DNA of 64,000 bases from Candidatus Protistibacter heckmannii (lineage in GTDB: Bacteria; Pseudomonadota; Gammaproteobacteria; Burkholderiales; Burkholderiaceae). Location of the stretch: positions 1-64,000 of the forward strand of contig JALBVF010000003.1 of NCBI GenBank assembly GCA_025050535.1. The letters run 5' to 3'. Positions 53,946 to 63,306 of this stretch are shown here, piece after piece. A model generated the notes under the pieces. The model ran no database searches. It had not been told where the DNA came from and saw only the letters and a list, made by a program, of their open reading frames with translations. Numbering within the stretch: the stretch's first letter is position 1; each line of letters opens with the position of its first letter. The position numbers and the translations under genes are program-made.

Positions 53946-55292
53946 CTACCAGGTTTTATGCTTGATTTCGCCGTTGCCGAGATCGAGATTAGCCACGGTG
54001 GTGTTACCCACATCGTCATTGACTGCGACACCGATTTTCCGGATGCAGTCGAGTGGAATGCTGTGCTCATCGAAGGTGTACGACCAATGATGGAACGGCT
54101 TATGGATATCCACATTGTCGTGGATATAGTTGCCATCGGTGGTCATTAATGCAAGATAAGGCTGCGGCCCAAAAATCTTCTTGTCCGCCAATATCCTCAA
54201 GGTATTGCCCTTCAGTTCAAGCTCAAGCTTGACCGGCTCCGCTGCGGGAAGGGACAGCGCCGAACGCATGGCCTCCCGCGCCTCGCAGAACTTGAATTGC
54301 ACGTCTGGATATTTCTTGCTGAGCTCCGGAAGCAGTTGCCTCACCGTCCGCACACCCTTTCGAATATCCCGGTAATCATGATCGGCAAAGCCGACGACGA
54401 CAGGCTTCCCCTCGGACGCCTCTTTGAACGCAGTCTCAAACGTTTCCATATCCAGCAACTTGAAGCGCGTGCCGACGTTCAGGCACCGGGCAATATAACG
54501 CCGGCAGTTGCCCGCCGACTCATGATCGTCATGATCCGGGTGATAGGGTGTCCAGCTTGTCGTCGCGCGTCTCCAATCGCCAAAGCGTCCATCGACGAGA
54601 TCGGGCTGGTCATTCACCCCGCTAAAAGCCTGATTGGAGAAATCAAATGGGACGAACTGTTCGAGAAACCAGTGGCTGTCCGGCCTGATAGTGTTGAATC
54701 CTGGCCGATATGAGTTGGGAAACCACTGCCGGTTGATGACACGATAAGCCAGGATGCGGAACAACGAATCCGAGTGGGCAAAATAATGCGTGCCGCAATG
54801 ATGCGCAGCACGGTCAAAAGACATCGGATGAAAATGAAAATGCAGTCCATCCCGGCGGAAATTTCCGTGATTCTTGAGCGATAGATATCGATCGAATACG
54901 TTGGCATATCCGATGTCCCGTTGCCTTGGATTGATCTTGTAATCGATGTGATCCATGCAAAACCAATTGAAGACCCACCCATCTCCAAACGAATCCTTGA
55001 GTTCATTGCGGAACTCATCGGACATTGCGTCATCCAGCATGGAATAGATCGAGGGCCAATCTGGCTTGTAATCCAGAATGTCCGGATTCAACATCTTCGC
55101 GACTGCGCCTTCCAATCCATTCAGCTTGATCTCACTGCATTGCAGCTTCTTCAGGTTTGCCCTGGAAGGAGCGAAATCGATTCCGAAGGAAGCCTTCAAG
55201 CGTTCAAATGTTGCCTCGATGGATTCATACAGAGGACCTTCCGTATCAAGGCAATGCACTAAATGCACTATTTTTTTCATCGAAGATGGCAT
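53946..55292 (-). CDS. NodB-like polysaccharide deacetylase-related protein
   Basis: Not firmly recognised. The 448-residue protein starts with H-L-V-H-C-L-D-T-E-G-P, resembling the metal-binding D-x-E start of NodB-type deacetylases, and has L-H-F-H-F-H-P and A-A-H-H-C-G-T near residues 150-170 as possible ligands, plus G-F-A-D-H-D-Y near 300. The last ~90 residues look like a beta-rich extra domain. No signal peptide, so action would be cytoplasmic or the product is a glycan-modifying enzyme acting on precursors. More A+T-rich than core genes by eye. ATG 55280 is an alternative start. Confidence 0.5.
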   Translation of the reverse strand: MPSSMKKIVHLVHCLDTEGPLYESIEATFERLKASFGIDFAPSRANLKKLQCSEIKLNGLEGAVAKMLNPDILDYKPDWPSIYSMLDDAMSDEFRNELKDSFGDGWVFNWFCMDHIDYKINPRQRDIGYANVFDRYLSLKNHGNFRRDGLHFHFHPMSFDRAAHHCGTHYFAHSDSLFRILAYRVINRQWFPNSYRPGFNTIRPDSHWFLEQFVPFDFSNQAFSGVNDQPDLVDGRFGDWRRATTSWTPYHPDHDDHESAGNCRRYIARCLNVGTRFKLLDMETFETAFKEASEGKPVVVGFADHDYRDIRKGVRTVRQLLPELSKKYPDVQFKFCEAREAMRSALSLPAAEPVKLELELKGNTLRILADKKIFGPQPYLALMTTDGNYIHDNVDIHKPFHHWSYTFDEHSIPLDCIRKIGVAVNDDVGNTTVANLDLGNGEIKHKTW

Positions 55293-55344
55293 GGTTGTTT
55301 GGTTGGACTTCGGTCTTGGGTTTTGCAGAAATGCCTGGGGGAAA

Positions 55345-57264
55345 TTATTTGGCGGCCTTGATTCTAATCGGCAACACCTTGCTCTGCTCCTCTACTTCTG
55401 GACTTGTCTTATATCCATTGACCAGCTCTTTGAGGATCGCGCGGATCAGCGCAAGCTGATTTTCTTCCGCCGCCTTTTCGAGCGCGGCCAGCTTTTGTTG
55501 CAGCAGGGGCCATGACAAATAGTCTTCCTGCGCTTTCATGATCTTGGAATGGGCCGTGGTCTGAGGATTTTCTCCAATCAGCAATTCCTCATAAAGCTTT
55601 TCACCGGGACGCAATCCAGTCACCTGGATTTCGATATCGCCATCAGGATTCGCCGCGCTCTTCACTGATAAGCCAGACAGTTCTACCATGCGCTTGGCCA
55701 AATCGGAAATCTTGACCGGGGCCGACATATCCAGGACAAACACATCGCCGCCTTCAGCCATTGCCCCAGCCTGGATGACCAGCTGCGCCGCCTCCGGAAT
55801 GGTCATGAAATACCGGGTGACTTCGGGATCGGTGAGGGTGATCGCCCCCCCCTGGCGAATCTGCTGCCGGAACAGCGGCACCACCGAGCCCGAAGACCCG
55901 AGGACGTTGCCAAAACGGACCATGGAAAACTTCGTCGCGGAATCCACGGCCAAGGCCTGAATCACCAGCTCAGCCAGCCGCTTGCTGGCTCCCATCACGT
56001 TGGTAGGCCGCACGGCCTTGTCTGTGCTGACCAGAACAAAACTGGCAACTCCTCCATCCCTGGCGGCGATCGCCGTATTCAAGGTGCCGAACACATTGTT
56101 CTTGATGCCCTCGGCGACATTCCGCTCCACCATCGGCACATGCTTATAGGCGGCCGCGTGATAAATGGTGTCTGGCTGCCAGATGCTGATCACTTCCCGG
56201 ATGCGACCAGGATCGCGGACATTGCCCAGCATCGGGACGAGCTCGGTTTCCGGGCTCGTTTCGGGGAGGCGCTCCTGCAATTGGGATTGGATTTCGTATA
56301 AACCAAATTCGTTGTGATCCAACAGAATCAGACGCGCGGGGCGATTCTCCAGGATCTGACGGCACAGTTCACTGCCGATGCTGCCGCCGGCGCCGGTCAC
56401 CATGACAGCCTTGTCGGTGATATTCAGCTGCATCAGCTCGGGATTTGGGGGCACGCACTCACGCCCCAGCAAATCATCTTCGTCCAGTTCTTGAATATCT
56501 GTGACCGTAACCTTACCTTGGGCGATATCCATCAGGCCGGGCAAGGAGCGCACATGCACCTGAAAATTCCGCAGCGTGCTCAGGATTTCGTTTCGCCTCA
56601 CCCTGCTGGCGGAAGGCAGGGACAACACGACGTCGGTAATCGCATATTGCTCGATCAACTCGTCGAGTTTTTTCGGCGAATATACTTTTCTTCCATTGAT
56701 CGTCTTGCCATGCAGAGAGGCGTCGTCATCGAGGAAGCCGATCATCGCAAATTGACGCGTTTCCGCCAATGCGCTGGCGATTTGGACACCGGCCGCTCCC
56801 GCGCCGTATATCAGCCAGCGCTTCTCCTGAGACATTTCGCCGCGGATGGCGCTCTGAATGCTGTTCAACCAGAACCGGGCGAACGCCCGGCTGCTGGCGA
56901 TCAAAATGAGGAATATCAGCGGCTGCAGAATCCCAAGGGAGCGCGGCACCCCTGGGAGCGCAAATCCCATCAATATCAGGAAATAGACGAGCCCATAAAA
57001 GAACACCGCTTTGCCGATGCCCACCAGCGCAGACAGCCCGGTGTAGCGAAATACCGCCAGATAAAGTCCAATGCGCGTGAAGACAGGCACGGCAAGCAGG
57101 GGAGGCAGCACATAGGCAAACCATTGATATTCGGTCGGCCAGTGCCATTCGTCAAGCCGAAGGGAAAACGCAGCCCATGTGGACACCAGCGCCATGGCGA
57201 TATCGGCAAGCGCAACAATACCTTGCTTCCAAATTCGTGGCAAATTGATCAAGACTGTTTGCAT
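55345..57264 (-). CDS. wbpM: WbpM/CapD-type nucleotide-sugar 4,6-dehydratase, membrane-bound
   Basis: A 639-residue protein with four N-terminal membrane segments (residues ~10-140), a first Rossmann domain (I-Y-G-A-G-A-A-G near 152-159) and the catalytic SDR domain with V-T-G-A-G-G-S-I-G-S near 290-299. The active site shows S-T-D-K-A-V-R-P-T-N-V-M-G-A-S-K in place of Y-x-x-x-K, the Met variant that defines WbpM-like dehydratases. It makes UDP-4-keto-6-deoxy sugars for QuiNAc/FucNAc-type residues. ATG 57264 overlaps the stop of the priming transferase (TGATG). Confidence 0.92.
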   Translation of the reverse strand: MQTVLINLPRIWKQGIVALADIAMALVSTWAAFSLRLDEWHWPTEYQWFAYVLPPLLAVPVFTRIGLYLAVFRYTGLSALVGIGKAVFFYGLVYFLILMGFALPGVPRSLGILQPLIFLILIASSRAFARFWLNSIQSAIRGEMSQEKRWLIYGAGAAGVQIASALAETRQFAMIGFLDDDASLHGKTINGRKVYSPKKLDELIEQYAITDVVLSLPSASRVRRNEILSTLRNFQVHVRSLPGLMDIAQGKVTVTDIQELDEDDLLGRECVPPNPELMQLNITDKAVMVTGAGGSIGSELCRQILENRPARLILLDHNEFGLYEIQSQLQERLPETSPETELVPMLGNVRDPGRIREVISIWQPDTIYHAAAYKHVPMVERNVAEGIKNNVFGTLNTAIAARDGGVASFVLVSTDKAVRPTNVMGASKRLAELVIQALAVDSATKFSMVRFGNVLGSSGSVVPLFRQQIRQGGAITLTDPEVTRYFMTIPEAAQLVIQAGAMAEGGDVFVLDMSAPVKISDLAKRMVELSGLSVKSAANPDGDIEIQVTGLRPGEKLYEELLIGENPQTTAHSKIMKAQEDYLSWPLLQQKLAALEKAAEENQLALIRAILKELVNGYKTSPEVEEQSKVLPIRIKAAK

Positions 57265-57824
57265 CAGTGGGATACGCCTTCGCGAATAAGTACCTTTTTT
57301 GCGGTCAACCACAGGATCCGAATATCGAATAATAACGACCTGCGAGCAAGATATTCACCGTCCAGCGCGACTTTCTCAGGTATTGAAAGCTCATCCCGGC
57401 CATTCACCTGCGCCCAACCGGTCAAACCAGGCAACAGCTCATCAATATGACGCAGGGTTCTGGCCTCGATTAAATCCGCCTGATTAAAGAGCGCCGGCCG
57501 CGGACCGACAAAACTCATTTCGCCACGCAAAATATTCCACAGCTGGGGTAATTCATCAAGGCTGGTCTTACGTAGAAAACCACCAATGGGCGTGAGATAA
57601 GAGGCCGGATCGGCCAATAGATGCGTCGCCACCTCGGGGGTGTCGATCCGCATGGACCGGAATTTTGGCATCCGGAACAGGGCGTTGTCTTTCCCCGCCC
57701 GATCGGACCAATACAGGGTTGGACCCGGCGAGGTCAGCCTGACGGCGAGCGCCACGGCGAGGATCGGCAAGCAGAGCACCAAGGCGGCGCATACGGCCAG
57801 CACCAGGTCGAAAACGCGTTTCAT
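57264..57824 (-). CDS. Small polyprenyl-phosphate sugar transferase (WbqP/PglC-like)
   Basis: A 186-residue bacterial sugar transferase consisting of a single N-terminal membrane segment and the catalytic core: [37 protein letters not shown] and a late Q-V-N-G-R. It is the minimal version of the enzyme seen at the C-terminus of WbaP (51516-52949), with different specificity expected (amino- or deoxy-sugar phosphate). ATG 57824 overlaps the wbjF stop (ATGA) and its own stop overlaps wbpM. Confidence 0.88.
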   Translation of the reverse strand: MKRVFDLVLAVCAALVLCLPILAVALAVRLTSPGPTLYWSDRAGKDNALFRMPKFRSMRIDTPEVATHLLADPASYLTPIGGFLRKTSLDELPQLWNILRGEMSFVGPRPALFNQADLIEARTLRHIDELLPGLTGWAQVNGRDELSIPEKVALDGEYLARRSLLFDIRILWLTAKKVLIREGVSH

Positions 57825-58756
57825 TGGGAAGACTCCTGGAAATCCTTCACTGCCTCCATCAATCCCTGTGACAGGGACAGCGGCGGGCACCAACCCAGAA
57901 TATCGCGATTCAAGGAAATATCGGCTTGCAGGGAGCCTAGCATCCGGTTTGCCGCATTCCTCCTGCCCAGCAGAACCGCGCCAATGCGCAGCAGGAGGGC
58001 GGGAACCGGCAGCAGGCGCGCCGGCCGCCCCATTGCCGCCGCCAGCCGGCGGATGAGCTCCGGGGTGGATACATCTTCGCCGTCGGCCGCCAGAAACACC
58101 CGGTTGGCGGCCGCGGGATGCCGCAGGCAGACCAGAATGAGGTCGACCAGGTTGTCCAGCGCCACAAGGCTGCGCCGGTTATGCACCGCGCCGAGGGGGA
58201 GCGGAAAGCCCGCTCTCACCAGCTGCATCAGCTTTCGGAAGTTTGCCTTCACGCCAGGGCCGTAGACCAGGACCGGCCGGATGATGACCACCTCCATACC
58301 CGTCTGCCGGGCAAGGTCCAGCAATGCGTTTTCGGCCTCCAGCTTGGAAACGCCGTATGGATCCTCCGGCGCCGGCCGGTCATCGGCCCGATAAGGGGCG
58401 GCCTGGACGCCGCCTTCGCCGTTCACTTTGATGGAGCTGATGAACACGAAGCGCCGCACCCCGGCCGCGGCAGCCTGCCTCGCAAGGTTGACGCTGCCTG
58501 CCACGTTCACCTTGCGATAGGCTGCCAACACATCCGGCTCTGTATCCCGCATGACGTGGACCCGTGCCGCCAGATGCACCACTCTGTCCACGCCATTCAT
58601 GCAGGGAGCCCAATCCGTGGCGCCATCGATCGCACCGACCGCTACACAGGCTTGCCTGGGCTGCCGGGTCGCGCAAACCGAAGCCATGCCCTGCGCCTGC
58701 AAGGCATGGTGCAGGGCGCTGCCCACAAAGCCGTCGGCGCCGGTCAGCAAAATCAC
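57821..58756 (-). CDS. wbjF: NAD-dependent epimerase/4-reductase (WbjF/WbpV-like)
   Basis: An extended SDR of about 311 residues. It starts V-I-L-L-T-G-A-D-G-F-V-G-S, has S-S-I-K-V-N-G-E and D-P-Y-G-V-S-K (catalytic Tyr-Lys) near residue 145-151. Homologues sit beside WecA-like or WbpL-like priming enzymes, and several reduce 4-keto sugars (UDP-QuiNAc/FucNAc pathway), so it may act with the wbpM product. GTG 58756 overlaps the wbuB stop and begins exactly at the nucleotide-binding strand; a longer in-frame start at 58810 is less likely. Confidence 0.82.
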   Translation of the reverse strand: MILLTGADGFVGSALHHALQAQGMASVCATRQPRQACVAVGAIDGATDWAPCMNGVDRVVHLAARVHVMRDTEPDVLAAYRKVNVAGSVNLARQAAAAGVRRFVFISSIKVNGEGGVQAAPYRADDRPAPEDPYGVSKLEAENALLDLARQTGMEVVIIRPVLVYGPGVKANFRKLMQLVRAGFPLPLGAVHNRRSLVALDNLVDLILVCLRHPAAANRVFLAADGEDVSTPELIRRLAAAMGRPARLLPVPALLLRIGAVLLGRRNAANRMLGSLQADISLNRDILGWCPPLSLSQGLMEAVKDFQESSQ

Positions 58757-60003
58757 GCTTCGCCTCCATGCATCCGGCCGTTCGGGCCAGCCGCCAGACC
58801 GCCCAGCCATCGCTCCACGCGCGAGACCAAGGTGCCGCGGTCATATTCCTTGCGGCAGTATTGCCGGCCCGCCTCCCCCATGCCGCGCCTGACGGCGGCG
58901 TCCATGGCGCGCATCCGCAACACGGCGTTGGCAAGCCCTGCCGCATCCCCCGCCGCGCAGGCGAGCCCCGCTCCGGCCTCCTCCACCACGCACCGCCCCT
59001 CGCCGTCCAGCATGGCTAGAACCGGAATGCCGGAAGCGAGATAGGACTGCAGCTTGCCCGGCACGGTGACTTCGAAGATTGGGTCCCTCCGGAGCGACAC
59101 CAGCAGAGCGGAAGCATGTTGGTAGAAGGAGGGCATGCGGCTGCCGTCATGACGCCCGGTCAGCAGCACGATGTCCTGCAGCCTGCGACGCGAAATCTCC
59201 TCGCGCACCCAAGGCATCATCCTGCCGTCGCCGACGATCAGCCAGCGGATATCGGCATGGCCGGAAAGCCGCTGGGCCGCGTCCAGCACTGCCGGGAAAT
59301 CCTGAGCCTCGCCAACATTGCCGGCGAACAACACGCTGAAACAATCCTCGCGCCAGGGGATTTCAGGCGCCGGCGTCACCGCTCCACCTTCGTAGGCGGC
59401 CTCGGTCCAATTCGGAAAATAGTCTATGCGCGCTCCCGGAGGGCAGTACTTCCGGATCTGCTCGCCCATACCGCGCGATTGCCCCAAGACAAGGTCACAA
59501 CGCGCATAGATAAACCGCACCATCGCCGTGATGGCGCGCAGCAGGATGCGCGGTCCGGTGACGCCTACGGCGTGCAGCGATTCCGGCCACTGATCCAACA
59601 CCCATAGCGCCACCGGCCACCCATTGCGGGCCCGCAGGGTAATAGCAGGCAATGCGACCGTGATGGGAGAGGGCTCAAAGACGAAGATGGCGTCAAATCG
59701 CTCGGAGCGCAGCCGCCAAAGGCCTGCCACTGTTGCGCTCAGGGCATAGCTCAGATAATTCAGCGTCAACCTGAGTTTGCCGCGCCCGCGCGCCAGCATC
59801 GGCACACGAATGACAGTGGCGCCGGCGTATCGGCCATAGGCTTGCGGATTCTCCAGAAAGGCGGGAAACACAGCGCCTTCGGGATAGTTGGGTTTGCCCG
59901 TCAGGACGACGATCTCATGTCCGCGGACGGCAAGCTCCGCGACCAATTCGTTGATGCGGAAGTTCTCTGGCCAGAAATACTGGGTGACGACGAGCAGGCG
60001 CAA
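58753..60003 (-). CDS. wbuB: Glycosyltransferase family 4, WbuB/WbjE-like (probable L-FucNAc transferase)
   Basis: A GT-B enzyme of 416 residues. It begins L-V-V-T-Q-Y-F-W-P-E-N-F-R-I-N-E and has G-K-P-N-Y-P near 36-41 and W-V-L-D-Q-W-P-E-S near 132-140, a block characteristic of WbuB/WbjE. The donor-site region includes F-A-G-N-V-G and V-P-G-K-L-Q-S-Y-L-A-S-G near 318-330. Homologues transfer N-acetyl-L-fucosamine, made by the three genes upstream. It starts 9 bases after wbjD. Confidence 0.88.
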   Translation of the reverse strand: MRLLVVTQYFWPENFRINELVAELAVRGHEIVVLTGKPNYPEGAVFPAFLENPQAYGRYAGATVIRVPMLARGRGKLRLTLNYLSYALSATVAGLWRLRSERFDAIFVFEPSPITVALPAITLRARNGWPVALWVLDQWPESLHAVGVTGPRILLRAITAMVRFIYARCDLVLGQSRGMGEQIRKYCPPGARIDYFPNWTEAAYEGGAVTPAPEIPWREDCFSVLFAGNVGEAQDFPAVLDAAQRLSGHADIRWLIVGDGRMMPWVREEISRRRLQDIVLLTGRHDGSRMPSFYQHASALLVSLRRDPIFEVTVPGKLQSYLASGIPVLAMLDGEGRCVVEEAGAGLACAAGDAAGLANAVLRMRAMDAAVRRGMGEAGRQYCRKEYDRGTLVSRVERWLGGLAAGPNGRMHGGEA

Positions 60004-60012
60004 CGCGTTCTC

Positions 60013-61146
60013 TCAAGGCGACTTGCGCCACACGACCCGGTTCACGTAGTCGACATAGCTGTGGATGATGCGCACCACCTTGTCGGACACGTTCGGCATG
60101 CTGTAGTCCTTCACCGGCCGCAGGAGCCGTTCCTCGCCGCGCGGCTGGCTGGTCAAGATCGCCAGCCCCTGGAGTACGCTCTGAGGGTCCAGGCCCGTCA
60201 TCATCACCGAAGCCTCTTCCATCGCCTCGGGCCGTTCATGGGCCTCGCGGATGTTCAGCGCGGGGAAATTCAGGATGGAAGATTCCTCGCTGATCGTGCC
60301 GCTGTCGGAAAGCACCGCGCGCGCCGAGGTCTGCAGGCTGACATAGCCAAGGAAACCCAAGGGCTTGAGCAATCTCACATTGGGATGAAAGGACACGCCG
60401 GCGGCATCGATGCGCTTTTGCGTCCGCGGATGCGTGGAGACGATCACGGGAACCCCATGCTGCTCCGCCACCGCATTGAGCGTGCCGACCAGCCGCGAGA
60501 AATTCGCCTCCGATTCAATGTTCTCCTCGCGATGGGCACTGACAACGAAATAGGCTCCCGCCGTCACTCCCAGCCTCGAGAGGACATCCGAGGAGCGAAT
60601 CGCATCGCGGTAGTGCTCCAGCACCTCGAACATCGGGCTGCCGGTCTTGATGACCATGTCGGGCGGCAGCCCTTCGTGCAGCAAATATTCGCGGGCGATG
60701 TCGCTATAGGTCAGGTTGATGTCGGCCGTGTGGTCGACGATGCGCCGGTTGATTTCCTCGGGCACCCGTTGATCGAAGCAGCGGTTTCCCGCCTCCATGT
60801 GAAACACCGGGATCTTTCTGCGCTTTGCCGGCAGCACTGCCAGGCAACTGTTCGTATCTCCCAGGACCAGCATGGCGTCCGGTTTGATCTGCTCCAGCGC
60901 GGCGTCCACCGTAATGATGACCTTGCCAATCGTCTCCGCGCCGGTTGCGCCGGCCGCGGCAAGGAAATGGTCGGGCTTACGAACGCCGAGATCCTTGAAA
61001 AAGATCTCGTTGAGCTCGTAGTCGTAGTTTTGCCCCGTGTGCACCGTGACATGGTCGCAGTGCTGGTCCAGCTTGGCCATCACCCGCGAGAGACGGATGA
61101 TTTCCGGACGTGTTCCGAATACGGTGACGACTTTGAGCTTGTTCAT
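60013..61146 (-). CDS. wbjD: UDP-N-acetyl sugar 2-epimerase, WbjD/CapG type
   Basis: Converts UDP-2-acetamido-2,6-dideoxy-L-talose (UDP-L-PneNAc) to UDP-L-FucNAc, the last step of the CapE-CapF-CapG pathway. The 377-residue protein belongs to the WecB fold: F-G-T-R-P-E near residue 10-15, T-G-Q-N-Y-D near 37-42, H-M-E-A-G-N-R-C-F near 115-123, D-S-G-T-I-S-E-E near 270. The M-E-A-G-N-R block, where WecB has V-E-A-G-L-R, is the feature I associate with WbjD-like enzymes. It follows wbjC by one base. Confidence 0.9.
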   Translation of the reverse strand: MNKLKVVTVFGTRPEIIRLSRVMAKLDQHCDHVTVHTGQNYDYELNEIFFKDLGVRKPDHFLAAAGATGAETIGKVIITVDAALEQIKPDAMLVLGDTNSCLAVLPAKRRKIPVFHMEAGNRCFDQRVPEEINRRIVDHTADINLTYSDIAREYLLHEGLPPDMVIKTGSPMFEVLEHYRDAIRSSDVLSRLGVTAGAYFVVSAHREENIESEANFSRLVGTLNAVAEQHGVPVIVSTHPRTQKRIDAAGVSFHPNVRLLKPLGFLGYVSLQTSARAVLSDSGTISEESSILNFPALNIREAHERPEAMEEASVMMTGLDPQSVLQGLAILTSQPRGEERLLRPVKDYSMPNVSDKVVRIIHSYVDYVNRVVWRKSP

Positions 61147-61147
61147 G

Positions 61148-62251
61148 TCAGAGGGGCATGGAAAAAGTGTCGGGGCGGCCGCGGTCGAATATCTCGTTGG
61201 CCCACAGCATCACAATCATGTCGCCTTCGCCGATATTGGTGATGTCATGCGTCCAACCTGGAATCGTCTCGACGATCTCGGCCTTCTCGCCGCTGGTGCA
61301 CAGCTCATGATACTCACCGGTGTCGAGCTGACGAAAGCGGAATTTCGCCTTGCCTTGGATCAAGAGGAATTTCTCGGTCTTCGAATGATGATAGTGGCCG
61401 CCTCGGGTGACGCCGGGGTGCGCAGTGAAAAAAGAAAACTGTCCTGAATCACGGGTCTTCAGCATCTCGACGAACACCCCCCGCGGATCGTCATGCATGG
61501 GGACCGGATAGGAAAACGCCTGGGACGGCAGGTAGCTGACGTAGGTCGAATAGAGCGTGCGCACCAGTCCGCCGCCGACACGCTCCGTCACCTGCGACTC
61601 CCTGCTCGCCCGGAAGGACTGTATCGTGGCGGCGAGCTCGCCGAGCGTGATCCCATACACCGGCTCGATGGCGCCGTGGACTTCCCCGCTCAGCCCTTCG
61701 TCAAGCATGCCCACGATACCGTCGACGACATCATCGATGTAAACCAGCTGCAGCGGATGGGCGGGATCATTCACCGTGATCGGCAAATCCCGGGCGATGT
61801 GATGGCAAAACGTCGCGACAACCGAGTTGTAATTCGGCTTGCACCATTTCCCGAACACATTGGGCAGCCGCAGAATCTTCACCGCGGCGCCAGTGCGCCG
61901 CCCGTAGGCGAGCACAAGGTCTTCGGCGTCGCGCTTGCTCCGGCCGTAGGGATTGTCGCTTTCAGCCTGAATCGATGAGGCGAGCAGAATCGGCAATTTG
62001 CGCCCCGACTCTTCCGCCAGTCTGCAGAGCGTTGCCGTCAAACCCGTATTGACCTGCGCAAACTCGGCGACATCCACCGGCCGGTTGACGCCGGCGAGAT
62101 GGCAGATCGCATCCACCTGGGCGATGGCCCACTCGAGCTCACGGATATCCGACGTCCGCACAAACTCCAGGGGCTCGACCTTCTTCTCCCGAAGATTCAT
62201 CGAAAGATTCTTGCCGATAAAACCCGCCGCTCCGGTGATCAATATGCTCAT
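61148..62251 (-). CDS. wbjC: Bifunctional UDP-sugar 3-epimerase/4-reductase, WbjC/CapF type
   Basis: Second step to UDP-L-FucNAc. The 367-residue protein has an N-terminal SDR reductase (I-T-G-A-A-G-F-I-G near 4-12, N-P-Y-G-R-S-K-R-D near 99-107) and a C-terminal cupin domain with G-G-H-Y-H-H-S-K-T-E-K-F near 280-291 and W-T-H-D near 336, the zinc-type site of the epimerase. This SDR-plus-cupin fusion is diagnostic of CapF. ATG 62251 lies 5 bases after wbjB. Confidence 0.94.
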   Translation of the reverse strand: MSILITGAAGFIGKNLSMNLREKKVEPLEFVRTSDIRELEWAIAQVDAICHLAGVNRPVDVAEFAQVNTGLTATLCRLAEESGRKLPILLASSIQAESDNPYGRSKRDAEDLVLAYGRRTGAAVKILRLPNVFGKWCKPNYNSVVATFCHHIARDLPITVNDPAHPLQLVYIDDVVDGIVGMLDEGLSGEVHGAIEPVYGITLGELAATIQSFRASRESQVTERVGGGLVRTLYSTYVSYLPSQAFSYPVPMHDDPRGVFVEMLKTRDSGQFSFFTAHPGVTRGGHYHHSKTEKFLLIQGKAKFRFRQLDTGEYHELCTSGEKAEIVETIPGWTHDITNIGEGDMIVMLWANEIFDRGRPDTFSMPL

Positions 62252-62256
62252 CGGAG

Positions 62257-63291
62257 CTAGTCCACAGGTTGAGCGGACTGGCCTCCCAACAGATCCCGGA
62301 CATAATCCAGCTTAAGCAGCAGCGCCTTCATAGCGGGCACGTCCAGGCGCGTCGTGTTGTGGGAGTTGTAGTCGGAGCTCTCGGTGATTTTCGCCTCGCC
62401 TTCCTCGACAAACTTTCCGTAGTTCAAGTCCCGCATGTCTGGAGGCACACGATAGTAGTCGCCCAGATCCTCCGCGCAGGCCATCTCTTCTCTGCTGAGC
62501 AGAGTTTCGTACACCTTCTCGCCGTGCCGGGTCCCGATGACGTGCACGGGATGATCCGGTTTGGAGAACAGGTCGGTCATGGCCCTGGCCAGCGTATCGA
62601 TCGTGGCCGCGGGCGCCTTCTGGACAAAAATCTCCCCATTGCGGCCATGCTCGAACGCATAGAGCACCAGATCGACCGCATCCCCCAACGTCATCATGAA
62701 CCGCGTCATCTGCGGATCCGTGATCGTGATCGGCTTCCCAGCGGCAAGCAGCTCCACAAACAGCGGGATCACGGAACCGCGCGAGGCCATCACATTACCG
62801 TAACGGGTCGCGCATACGACCGTCCCGGTGTCGGCCAAGGAACGCGACTTGGCCACGACCAGCTTCTCCATCATCGCCTTGGAGATGCCCATAGCATTGA
62901 TCGGATAGACGGCCTTGTCGGTGCTCAGACAAATGACGCGCTTGACGCCGCTTTGCACCGCTGCCTCGATCACATTCTCCGTGCCGAGGATATTGGTCTT
63001 CACCGCCTCCAGCGGATAAAACTCGCAAGACGGCACTTGCTTGAGCGCCGCGGCGTGAAAGACAAAATCCACGCCCGACATCGCGCCACGAACGCTGGCC
63101 AGATTCCTGACATCGCCCAGATAGAAGCGCAGCTTCGGATGGTTGAACATCTTCCGCATGTCGTCCTGCTTTTTTTCGTCGCGGCTGAAGATGCGGATCT
63201 CCCGCACGCCGGTGCTCAAAAAGCGTTTCAACACGGCGTGGCCGAATGAACCCGTGCCTCCGGTAATCAACAATACGGCGCCATCGAACAT
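62257..63291 (-). CDS. wbjB: UDP-GlcNAc 4,6-dehydratase/5-epimerase, WbjB/CapE type
   Basis: First enzyme of UDP-L-FucNAc synthesis, acting on UDP-GlcNAc in the cytoplasm. The 344-residue soluble SDR reads T-G-G-T-G-S-F-G near 10-17, F-H-A-A-A-L-K-Q-V-P near 77-86 and S-T-D-K-A-V-Y-P-I-N-A-M-G-I-S-K near 124-139, with Met in place of the usual Tyr as in WbpM relatives. It has no membrane part, unlike wbpM at 55345. It leads the wbjB-C-D trio. Confidence 0.93.
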   Translation of the reverse strand: MFDGAVLLITGGTGSFGHAVLKRFLSTGVREIRIFSRDEKKQDDMRKMFNHPKLRFYLGDVRNLASVRGAMSGVDFVFHAAALKQVPSCEFYPLEAVKTNILGTENVIEAAVQSGVKRVICLSTDKAVYPINAMGISKAMMEKLVVAKSRSLADTGTVVCATRYGNVMASRGSVIPLFVELLAAGKPITITDPQMTRFMMTLGDAVDLVLYAFEHGRNGEIFVQKAPAATIDTLARAMTDLFSKPDHPVHVIGTRHGEKVYETLLSREEMACAEDLGDYYRVPPDMRDLNYGKFVEEGEAKITESSDYNSHNTTRLDVPAMKALLLKLDYVRDLLGGQSAQPVD

Positions 63292-63306
63292 GTTTATCTC
63301 AGCGGT

